Shown one piece after another: positions 17,236 through 24,456 of a stretch of DNA of 24,456 nt. The stretch is from CAZMXI01 sp964570205 (GTDB lineage: Bacteria; Planctomycetota; Phycisphaerae; Tepidisphaerales; Tepidisphaeraceae): assembly GCA_964570205.1 (NCBI GenBank), contig CAZMXI010000065.1, positions 1-24,456 of the forward strand, given 5' to 3'. Under the pieces are notes generated by a model. The model was not told the origin of the DNA. It searched no databases and worked only from the letters and a program-made list of their open reading frames with translations. Position numbers and translations under genes: made by a program. The first letter of the stretch is position 1, and each line of letters opens with the position of its first letter.

Positions 17236-18882
17236 CTAATCCTTCTTTTCCAGGATCAGGTTGCCAAGCTGCTGGTTCAGCTTCTCCTGATCCTGCGTGA
17301 CGTAGTCGATTGTACCCAGTTGCTCGGCCGCCCGGTGCATCAATTCATCCTGCTTCGCCTGCTCGCTGACGATCTTGGCGCGGTAAGGTTCGCTGCTGAC
17401 GATGCCCGGGCCGGTGATGTCGTTGCCGTCATGCACCTCCACCCACCACACAATCGTGCTTCCCTCGGGCGGCAAGGGCTTGAGGCTGCTGAGGTTGAAC
17501 TCAAAACGTCGCGGCACACGGCGCAAGTCCGGCTGTCCGGCCAGGTCGAGATCGATGCGTTGCGCTTCAGCGTTTTCCTGGGCGTCGAGTTTGTGCCGGA
17601 TGACGACCCTGTTCACTCCGAAATCATCTGATGCGATGAAGCCGATGTGGATCATCGCACGCTGCGTCGCCAGCTCTTCCTGCCGGTCCGGCGCGGTGAT
17701 CTGGATGCGCGGCTCGCGGTCGGGCACCAGGTCCACGGGATAGACCGTCTCACCGCGCGAGGCGATGCCGTTGGCATCCGTCAGCCGGAACGAAATGCCG
17801 CTGAGCCCTCTGGCGGGGATGTCCACCGTGCCGGTGAGCGATGTCCCGCCCGGCTCAACCTCCATCGGCGCCTCTTTCTCGATCCCGACCATCCGAACCA
17901 CGCCGGTCTTGATCGGCCGGCTTGATCTGACCTTCACATGCAGCTTGCTGCCCACCAGCAGCGACAGATCGCCCGGCGAGCGCCTCACCTTCAGTCCCGC
18001 CGCATATTTCGGATACTCCTGCTCAAACTGCACGGCCGATATGGCCGGCCGGGGCGTCGCCTGCACCTTGAACCACGGCGACCGGGCGTCGTTCAACCTG
18101 ATGCGGTAGCTGAACGATTCCTGCACGTTGTCGATCGTGAGGGCAAATCGATCGGGCTTGTCAGCCGACGGCATCAGCTCGAACCGCTGCTCGCGGCCCG
18201 AGGCATGCTCGATATCGAGCACGCCCTTGCTGGGAATGACGCGGCGGGCATCGGCTTCGATCGTGATCGGATCGCCAACGGCGATGGTGCGGTTGCCGGT
18301 CAGGACATCGATGCCGGTCTTGCGCGGCACATCAATGTGCGCCAGGAACGCCCGGCGCAGGAGGCCATGCGTCACCTCGCCGCCCCATGCGTACGCCGAC
18401 GCGCCCAGCACCAGAATCAGCGCTGAAATGGCCCCGGTCTTCAGCAGACGGTCCATCTTCACGACGATCGAGAAATCCATCGGGCTGGCCATCGATTCGG
18501 TCTGTGCGATCATCGCGCGGACCAGCGACAGACTCGCCCCGGAAACCGCCGCCCGCTCGCTCCCGAGCTGCACGGATGCGATCAGCCTCGTCTGGAAGTC
18601 AGGAATGTCGCGCTCAACCATGAGGGCAATGTCCTCATCGTCCGGGCCAAACACGATCGGCCAGATCACGTGCACGCCCAGGATGTACGCCAGCACGCCA
18701 AGGTCGATGGCAAGCAGCGCCGTGCGCGCCGCCATCGGCAGTTCGATGAACCAGTCCAGCAGCATCGTCATCGCCAGCAGCAGCACGATCGCGCCGACCA
18801 TGGCCGCGCCGCCCTGGGCGGCGATGACGACCATGCGTCTGCGACGGACCAACGAGATTTTTCCGAGAAGAACACCGCTCAT
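17236..18882 (-). CDS. DUF4175-like membrane protein
   Basis: A 549-residue membrane protein of unknown function. TM1 is near 17-43, TM2 near 53-75 and TM3 near 147-167. Between TM2 and TM3 a cytoplasmic segment has IALMVERDIPDFQTRLIASVQL (86-106), the pattern of DUF4175 proteins (an 'ERxxPxxxxRLxSAVxL'-like stretch). After TM3 the remaining ~380 residues are beta-rich and extracytoplasmic, with Ig-like strands such as RTIAVGDPITIEADA and SWVEVHDGND-like WWVEVHDGNDITGPG, and end in a short charged helix. The ATG at 18880-18882 (MSGVLLGKISLVRRRR) is preferred; the frame extends 37 codons upstream into the neighbouring gene. It lies 26 bases after the VWA gene and probably forms a complex with the VWA proteins and the coiled-coil protein. 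Confidence 0.82.
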   Translation of the reverse strand: MSGVLLGKISLVRRRRMVVIAAQGGAAMVGAIVLLLAMTMLLDWFIELPMAARTALLAIDLGVLAYILGVHVIWPIVFGPDDEDIALMVERDIPDFQTRLIASVQLGSERAAVSGASLSLVRAMIAQTESMASPMDFSIVVKMDRLLKTGAISALILVLGASAYAWGGEVTHGLLRRAFLAHIDVPRKTGIDVLTGNRTIAVGDPITIEADARRVIPSKGVLDIEHASGREQRFELMPSADKPDRFALTIDNVQESFSYRIRLNDARSPWFKVQATPRPAISAVQFEQEYPKYAAGLKVRRSPGDLSLLVGSKLHVKVRSSRPIKTGVVRMVGIEKEAPMEVEPGGTSLTGTVDIPARGLSGISFRLTDANGIASRGETVYPVDLVPDREPRIQITAPDRQEELATQRAMIHIGFIASDDFGVNRVVIRHKLDAQENAEAQRIDLDLAGQPDLRRVPRRFEFNLSSLKPLPPEGSTIVWWVEVHDGNDITGPGIVSSEPYRAKIVSEQAKQDELMHRAAEQLGTIDYVTQDQEKLNQQLGNLILEKKD

Positions 18883-18908
18883 ATCGCCATCAGCCGATAA
18901 TCGTGAAA

Positions 18909-21383
18909 TCACTTCAACTGCGACATCTTTCGCACGATCCACTCCGCCGTCACCACCGCCATCATCAGCAGGAAGTAGAACGGGCTGGACCACATTTCCA
19001 CTTCCACGGTGCTGCGCTTGCGCTCGGCCTTCTCTCCCAGCGCCTGCGGTAGCCCGTTCAGGTCCTCCTCGCGCAAAAACAGCCCGCCGCTCCCGGCCGC
19101 CATCCGCTGGAGCAAGGGCTCGTTCATAGCGGGCTCGGCCAGCTCATAGACCGGGTCGGTCACCAGGAATTCCAGGAAACTCTGCTCATCGTGGCTCACG
19201 GCCACGCGGTAGGTTCCCGGCGCTGGCGCCAGCAGTTCGCCCCGGTACATCCCCGGCTGCTCGGGGATCAGGCGGAACTGCATCGGCTTGCGGACGTTGG
19301 TGCCGGTGTCCCAGAATGACGCATTCACCGCCGGCTCGGTCATCGGGTCATAGCCGTCGGTGTAGAGCCTGGCGAACACCGTCACCGGCTGCCCGGTCGT
19401 GTACTCCTTCTGGTCGCTGGTGATCTGCGTGCGCTTGCTGGCGCCCAGCATGTGCTGCAGCGCCATCCGCTGCACCACCTGGCCCCAGAACAACGCGTGA
19501 TAACGGTCTCCGGCGTTGCGCCGCCATCGCCAGAGGTTGTCGGTGCCGATGAACAGCACCTGCCCGACGCCATACTGCCGCATGGCGATAACCGGCATCT
19601 TCGCGTTGCGCGAAGCCTTCGATGGATCCGGATCGACCACCAGCACATCCGCCCCCGGCGTCGCCCTCGCCACCCGGGCCACCCAATACAACGGAGGAAG
19701 CTGCGACCAGCGAGAAACGCTGTCCAGTTCCTTCTCGCCCAGCCTGAGCATCAGGCTGGCCCGGCCGGCCGGCGTCAGCTCCGGCTTGATCGCCCGGGTC
19801 GCCAGGGCGGCACCGCCGGTGTCCGCCAATTCCAGCTCCACGGGCAGCATCTTCTCGATCGGCGAATTGCGATAGGCCGTGGGGGTGTGCCGCTTGCCCG
19901 CCAGCACCACGAACGCCACGCCATGCTTCGACACCGCCTCGCCGAGCATGTCAACCTGCGACGGAGAGAGGTATTTCGGGTCCACGTCGCCCAGGATCAC
20001 CAGATCGTACTTCAGCAGGTCCTCTTTCTGCCGCGGAAACTCCGACAGATACATCGAGTTCGGCCCCGTGCTGATGCTCGAATGCCCCTCGAACAGCAGG
20101 CACTTGAGATCCACCCGGCGGTCTCTGCCAAGAATCGCCTGGGCATACTTGAACTCCCACCGCGGGAACTGCTCGATAAACAACACCTTGATCTTGTCGT
20201 CGATGATGCGGATATTCTGGCTGGCCTCGTTGTTGGTCGTCAGCACCTCGTCATCGCGGGCGGGAATACCGGCGACAATCCTGTACTCGCCGCGGCTGCG
20301 CGGCGTGATGTTCACCGTGACAAGCTGCTCGCCGTCGGCGTTGAACAGCACTTCCTTCTCGGTCTTCTCCGCATCCTGATTGGTCTTGTCCTCGACAAGC
20401 TTGACCTGGAGGCGGGCGGTGTGCCCCGACATCCCCATCGACCGCACCCGCACCGTGATCGGCACCTCATCCTTCGCAAACGCCACTTCCTGCGCCAGCA
20501 TGTGCCGGGCGACGATGATGTCCTTCGGTCGGGTGATGCCCACGCCCCACATGTACAGCGGCACGCCGTCCTGCCCCGCCAGCTTGGCAGCGCTGTCGGG
20601 CCCAACGCCCTTGTTGTTCGCCCCGTCGGTCACCAGCAGCACACCCGCCAGCGGCTGGCCGCGGTTCTGGTTGATCACCTGTCGGATGGCATCCCCCATC
20701 GCAGTCTGCTTGCCCTGCGCATCGAGGGCGGCAACCCAGCCCCGGCCAAGCTTGGGCAGGTCCGCGAGGGATGCCCCCTCGTTGTGCGACAACTTGTCCA
20801 GGTTGGCCTTGAACGCCCCCTCCGGCACGCTCTTCAGGGCTTCATCAAAGGTATATACCGCCACGTCATAGTCCTTGCCCAGCCGCCGCAGCAGGTCGAT
20901 CCGGTCGTTGCTCAGAGCCGACTTGACGATCTCCAGCCGCGTCGGCAGGCCGCCGCCCGCTGCGTTCTGCGGAAGCGGACCGCTCAGCCCCTGGGCCGGG
21001 TCGATCCGGCCCTGCGCAATGGCCGCTCGCTTCAGGTCTGCCTCGTCGCGGCGCTGGTCCTTGATCTGGCTCATGCTCCCGCTGGTGTCCACCACAACCA
21101 GCAGCGTCCGCCGGACCAGGTGCTCGAACGTCACGCTCAACACCGGCCGCAGCAGCAATCCCAGAATCAGCAGCAGAAACAGCCCTCGCAGCGACGTGAG
21201 CATCACCCGCCGGAACGTCGAAAGCTCCTCGACGCGCCGGTACATGAAGTAAACCATCACCCCCAGTGCCGCCGCCGCCACCAGCACGTATACCGGCCAT
21301 ACGCCATGGAACGTCACTGCGGCATCCGCCACACGCCCCGATCCCGTGGCCTTGACCCCGAACATGTTCAGCAGGAAATCCAT
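18909..21383 (-). CDS. VWA-domain membrane protein with glutamine-amidotransferase-like fold
   Basis: An 824-residue membrane protein. Helices lie near 28-47 and 61-82, then a VWA domain (~92-285) with an intact MIDAS: DTSGSM (99-104), T227 (KQTAMGDAI) and D253 (VTDGANN), a site that binds Mg and a partner's acidic residue. Ig-like strands run ~300-395. A Rossmann-type class I glutamine-amidotransferase-like region (~397-660: IKVLFIEQFPRWEFK, YDLVILGDVDPKYLS, GVAFVVLAGKRHTPTA, YGVGQVLFIGTD) shows no GxCxG nucleophile, so it is probably non-catalytic. A C-terminal helix (~799-817) closes it, leaving most of the protein outside the cytoplasm. The open frame extends 122 codons further, but that part is Arg/Ser-rich and overlaps the upstream gene, so MDFLLNMFG at 21383 is the start, 22 bases after the BatA-type gene. 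Confidence 0.9.
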   Translation of the reverse strand: MDFLLNMFGVKATGSGRVADAAVTFHGVWPVYVLVAAAALGVMVYFMYRRVEELSTFRRVMLTSLRGLFLLLILGLLLRPVLSVTFEHLVRRTLLVVVDTSGSMSQIKDQRRDEADLKRAAIAQGRIDPAQGLSGPLPQNAAGGGLPTRLEIVKSALSNDRIDLLRRLGKDYDVAVYTFDEALKSVPEGAFKANLDKLSHNEGASLADLPKLGRGWVAALDAQGKQTAMGDAIRQVINQNRGQPLAGVLLVTDGANNKGVGPDSAAKLAGQDGVPLYMWGVGITRPKDIIVARHMLAQEVAFAKDEVPITVRVRSMGMSGHTARLQVKLVEDKTNQDAEKTEKEVLFNADGEQLVTVNITPRSRGEYRIVAGIPARDDEVLTTNNEASQNIRIIDDKIKVLFIEQFPRWEFKYAQAILGRDRRVDLKCLLFEGHSSISTGPNSMYLSEFPRQKEDLLKYDLVILGDVDPKYLSPSQVDMLGEAVSKHGVAFVVLAGKRHTPTAYRNSPIEKMLPVELELADTGGAALATRAIKPELTPAGRASLMLRLGEKELDSVSRWSQLPPLYWVARVARATPGADVLVVDPDPSKASRNAKMPVIAMRQYGVGQVLFIGTDNLWRWRRNAGDRYHALFWGQVVQRMALQHMLGASKRTQITSDQKEYTTGQPVTVFARLYTDGYDPMTEPAVNASFWDTGTNVRKPMQFRLIPEQPGMYRGELLAPAPGTYRVAVSHDEQSFLEFLVTDPVYELAEPAMNEPLLQRMAAGSGGLFLREEDLNGLPQALGEKAERKRSTVEVEMWSSPFYFLLMMAVVTAEWIVRKMSQLK

Positions 21384-21405
21384 ATCGCCCAGTCGTCCGT
21401 TGCGC

Positions 21406-23607
21406 TCATTTCGATTGACTGAACCAATGCGCCAACAGCGTTTCGGCCGCCGCCAGTACCAGGACGGCCGCCGCCAGGGCCAGCCACAGTTCCGTTCCGA
21501 CCCGCGCCCGCTCCAGCTCTTCCGCCAGGGAAACGCCGCTCGACCACCGCACCACGTGCGCCTTGTCTTCCAGGGCCCCGTACTGGGCTTCGTTGAGAAG
21601 CTCCAGACTCGATTCCGTCGGGTCGGCCTGCGCCGAGAACCGGATCGGCGGCGCATCCGCGATCTCAACCTCGTACGGGCCGGCGAAACCGGTCTGCGCA
21701 AACTGGAGCACCGGCACGCTGTTGGCCAGCTCGATCCGCCGCTGCTCATAAACCTCGTTCAGATCCTTGGCGGCCGTGTTGTACGTCCGGGCCATCTTCT
21801 TGATCGTCGCGTCGCGATTCACCAGCCGCATCGGAGCCACATGCCGGAACTCCTGACCCACGGCCAGCGTCAGGTGCTCGTCCTGCCGCGCCACCAGATA
21901 CCCCAGCGCCCGGTGGATCAGTGGAACGAATACCCCGGCTCGCCCCGGCATATCGCTCCATTCCGAATCCGCTGTGCTGGCAAAAAGCACCACCCGCCCC
22001 CGGCCGGCGTTGCGCTCCACCATCGCCGGCTTGCCGTCGGCAAACCGCGCGATGACCCGCGACTTCTCGGCCTGCGCATCGCCGCCGGCCGCCGCGGAAC
22101 CGTGTTCCAGCAGGTCAAACGCCTTGAAAAACTTCACGCTCGACAGCGTGCCCGCGGCCGGGTCGCTCCAGAGCGATACGATCTCGTGCTCGTAGCCGCG
22201 CTCGGCAAGACTGAACCACGTGCCCGGGTCCTTGCCATCGCCGCGCGTCTCGCCCAGCCTTGCCGGCAGCAGCCCGTATTCGTCGCCCAATTGCTGGTTG
22301 TAGAACGGCCGGTTGATGTTGTCGCCGAGGAACACCATCAGCGACCCGCCCTCCTTGATGTAGCTGGCCAGCCGGATCAGCACCGGCTTGGAGAAATCGG
22401 TCACGTTCGCCGCGATCACCGCGTCGAACTCCTCGAACACCACCGATTCCAGCTCCGTCGGAGTCCGCACAACCGGCTTGATGTAGTATCCCTCCCGCTC
22501 GGCCACCGGCACCGGCCGCAGCGCGCGCCTTAGAAAATACGTCTCGCTCTCGCGCGGCTCGCGCCCGCTGTCGCCTTCGACCAGCAGCACGCTCACCTGC
22601 TTCACCGCGCGCAGCGTCAGCGACCGCGTATCGTCCGCCGGCAGATGGTCCGGGTCGATCCTCGCCGTGACGTTGTGATAGCCCTCCGCCTTGAACCGCG
22701 CAAACATCGACACCCCGCGCTCCTCACCCGGCGGAATCGATGCGATCGTCACCTGGTCCATCGGCGGATCGCGATTCACCGCCATCCGCACGTTCACGTC
22801 CCTGGCCTCGGCCTGCCCCCAGTTCTTAACCCTCACCTCGATCCGCACCGGCGTGTTGATCGGGGCGATGCCCCCGTCCAGCCTCGCCGACGTAATCCCG
22901 AGGTTCCTCTCCTCCGGTTGGGTGACGAACACGAAACGGCAGCGGATATCCTTCTCATGCTTCTCCGCCAGAGCCATGATCTCGTTCATCTGCCGCCAGG
23001 CCGAACTCTGCCCGTCGGTGATGACGTAGATCTCCTTCTTCACGTCCCGCCGCCCATCCAGAATGCTCACCGCCTCGCGGACCGCCGGCAGCAGGTTCGA
23101 CGGCCGATCGTGAATCTGCGCATCCCTCACCACGCTGGCGGCCAGCGTCAGATCGAACGTCGGCGATGGAATCAACGGCGCCACCGTGTCGCTCGCCAGC
23201 AGAACCGCGACGCTCGACCCCGCCGGAAGCCCCTTGATCGCCTGCTCGGCAGCCTTCTTCCCGGCGTCAAAACGAGACTCCACTCCGTCGCTCAGGCTCA
23301 TGCTGTACGAATGGTCGAGCACCACCACCGCGCTGACCTTCGGCTCGCCCCCAAGCATGCTCGTCGCAGCCCGGATGACCGGCCGCGACAGCGACAGCGC
23401 CAGCAGCGCCACCAGCAGGCATCGGCAGGCAAGGAGGATCATGTCCTCGATCTTGATCCGCCTCTGATTCTGCTCGACACTGATCTTCAGGAACCGCATC
23501 GCCGCCCACACCACCCGCTCGAACTTCCGGCGGTTCAGCAGGTGAATGATGATCGGCACCGACACTGCGGTGAGCCCCGCGAGCATGAAAGGATTCAGGA
23601 ACGACAT
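21406..23607 (-). CDS. BatA-type VWA membrane protein
   Basis: A 733-residue protein starting with the BatA N-terminal membrane domain: MSFLNPFMLAGLTAVSVPII (1-20), then the HLLNRRKFERVVWAAMRFL block and a second helix (~56-75). The VWA domain (~92-230) carries an intact MIDAS beginning DHSYSMS (98-104), with later IYVITDGQSSAW. Ig-like strands (~245-340) follow, then an amidotransferase-like Rossmann region (~345-600) with FDAVIAANVTDF, YIKEGGSLMVFLGDN and GRGRVVLFASTADSEW but no nucleophilic Cys. The last helix is near 707-727. The name aerotolerance/Bat is historical and the planctomycete role is unknown. It starts eight bases after the DUF58 gene and precedes the second VWA gene by 22 bases, so stoichiometric co-expression is likely. 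Confidence 0.92.
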   Translation of the reverse strand: MSFLNPFMLAGLTAVSVPIIIHLLNRRKFERVVWAAMRFLKISVEQNQRRIKIEDMILLACRCLLVALLALSLSRPVIRAATSMLGGEPKVSAVVVLDHSYSMSLSDGVESRFDAGKKAAEQAIKGLPAGSSVAVLLASDTVAPLIPSPTFDLTLAASVVRDAQIHDRPSNLLPAVREAVSILDGRRDVKKEIYVITDGQSSAWRQMNEIMALAEKHEKDIRCRFVFVTQPEERNLGITSARLDGGIAPINTPVRIEVRVKNWGQAEARDVNVRMAVNRDPPMDQVTIASIPPGEERGVSMFARFKAEGYHNVTARIDPDHLPADDTRSLTLRAVKQVSVLLVEGDSGREPRESETYFLRRALRPVPVAEREGYYIKPVVRTPTELESVVFEEFDAVIAANVTDFSKPVLIRLASYIKEGGSLMVFLGDNINRPFYNQQLGDEYGLLPARLGETRGDGKDPGTWFSLAERGYEHEIVSLWSDPAAGTLSSVKFFKAFDLLEHGSAAAGGDAQAEKSRVIARFADGKPAMVERNAGRGRVVLFASTADSEWSDMPGRAGVFVPLIHRALGYLVARQDEHLTLAVGQEFRHVAPMRLVNRDATIKKMARTYNTAAKDLNEVYEQRRIELANSVPVLQFAQTGFAGPYEVEIADAPPIRFSAQADPTESSLELLNEAQYGALEDKAHVVRWSSGVSLAEELERARVGTELWLALAAAVLVLAAAETLLAHWFSQSK

Positions 23608-23615
23608 GGTTCAAC

Positions 23616-24456
23616 CTATCTCGTCGTCGTCCTCAGCCGGAACGCCAGGTAACCGCTCAGCATCTCATGCAGCGGCTGCGCCGTGTTCGCCAGCACATAG
23701 TGCACGTTGTTCCGCTCGCAACCCTGACGCATCCGCGACCGGAACGCCTCGATCTCCCGCAGGTACGTCCTGCGGATCTCCTTCGGCCGGGCCATGATCT
23801 TCGGCGATTCCTCCAGCCCCAGAAACTCCACCATCCCGGTGAACGGAAACTCCAGTTCAAACGGATCGAGCGTGTGAAACACCACCACCTCGTTGCCGCC
23901 GAAACGCAGGTGCTGGATGCCCTGGAGAATCCTCTCTTCATCGTCGAACAGGTCGCTGATCAGGATCGTGATGCCTTTGCGCTTGATCTGCCCGGCCATC
24001 TCGTGCAGCACCGGGCCGATGCTCGTCTGCTCCTTCGGATTGAACCCCGCCAGCACGCCCATGATGTTGTGGATCGAGGCCAGGTTGCCCGTTCGCGGCA
24101 CGCTGCCCCGCACGACGGTGTCGAAAACGCTCACGGCCACCGCGTCGCGCTGATGCAGGATCAGATACGACAGGCACGCCGCCAGCACCTTCCCATAGTC
24201 CAGCTTCGTGATCGACCCAGACCCGTACTTCATCGACTCGCTGCCGTCCAGCAGGATGTTCGCCACATAGTTCGTCTCCTGCTCGTACTGCTTCAGGTAA
24301 TACCGCTCGGTCCGCCCCAGCACCTTCCAGTCCAGGTGCCGCGTGTCGTCCCCCGCCACATACTCGCGATGCTGCGTGAACTCCACCGCAAAACCGCGAA
24401 ACGGCGACTTGTGCTCGCCCGCCATGTATCCTTCCACGATGTACCGCGCATTCAAC
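23616..24456 (-). CDS. DUF58 domain protein (partial, start outside the window)
   Basis: A cytoplasmic VWA-like protein usually adjacent to and functionally tied to a MoxR AAA+ ATPase. The visible 280 codons include VEGYMAGEHKSPFRG, FTQHREYVAGDDTRHLDWK, the VLGRTERYYLKQYEQETN block, and a MIDAS-like DGSESM (from the Asp about 70 codons in). They end normally at TAG 23616-23618 after a helical C-terminus. The first codon seen at 24455 is TTG inside the domain (family members usually have 'LxARxxVEG' here), so it is not a real start and the gene continues past the right edge by a few to a few dozen codons. It is the first visible gene of the seven-gene cluster. Confidence 0.93.
   Translation of the reverse strand, partial: LNARYIVEGYMAGEHKSPFRGFAVEFTQHREYVAGDDTRHLDWKVLGRTERYYLKQYEQETNYVANILLDGSESMKYGSGSITKLDYGKVLAACLSYLILHQRDAVAVSVFDTVVRGSVPRTGNLASIHNIMGVLAGFNPKEQTSIGPVLHEMAGQIKRKGITILISDLFDDEERILQGIQHLRFGGNEVVVFHTLDPFELEFPFTGMVEFLGLEESPKIMARPKEIRRTYLREIEAFRSRMRQGCERNNVHYVLANTAQPLHEMLSGYLAFRLRTTTR

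Noticed and set aside
19452..21422. Plus-strand open frame of 656 codons opposite the second VWA gene
   Set aside because: His/Arg/Gln-rich antisense shadow; the minus-strand protein has clear VWA motifs.
21384..21749. 122-codon N-terminal extension of the second VWA protein
   Set aside because: Arg/Trp/Ser-rich sequence read out of frame within the end of the BatA-type gene; the membrane protein starts naturally at 21383.

Overview
The window is GC-rich bacterial DNA in which every gene I can support lies on the minus strand, mostly packed end to end. The gene set points to Planctomycetota, probably a Phycisphaerae-like lineage. The evidence is a long DUF58 / BatA-VWA / VWA / DUF4175-like / coiled-coil / alpha-alpha-toroid gene run, an NPCBM-type exported protein, and a short archaeal/eukaryal-type prolyl-tRNA synthetase. 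This placement is an inference from gene content. No rRNA or tRNA gene is visible.

In transcription order, from the right edge, 24456 to 11210 is one tight cluster of seven genes with gaps of 8 to 46 bases. They are a DUF58 protein (cut by the window edge), a BatA-type VWA membrane protein, a second VWA/amidotransferase-fold membrane protein, a DUF4175-like membrane protein, a 1060-residue exported coiled-coil protein with Gln/Gly-rich segments, an exported squalene-cyclase-like toroid protein, and an exported DUF1349/NPCBM-like protein. Three intact MIDAS-type metal sites, three membrane proteins and three exported proteins suggest one envelope-associated complex, normally switched by a MoxR ATPase that would lie just beyond the right edge. 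The function is unknown. This is the best candidate for an undescribed system.

11115 to 7915 holds a cold-shock protein with its own promoter, then a histidine kinase, an NtrC-type sigma-54 activator and ispF. 7845 to 4470 holds glyA, a ParD/ParE toxin-antitoxin pair whose toxin gene carries a single-base frameshift, and proS. 4379 to 218 holds a lipoprotein PGRP/Amidase_2 amidase, a second lipoprotein of unknown function, and an MsbA-type ABC exporter with an unusual PDZ-like extracytoplasmic insertion starting from a TTG codon. Bases 1 to 217 carry no gene. They hold a 23-bp tandem repeat resembling an insertion-sequence terminus and, next to it, a good sigma-70-like promoter facing the ABC exporter.
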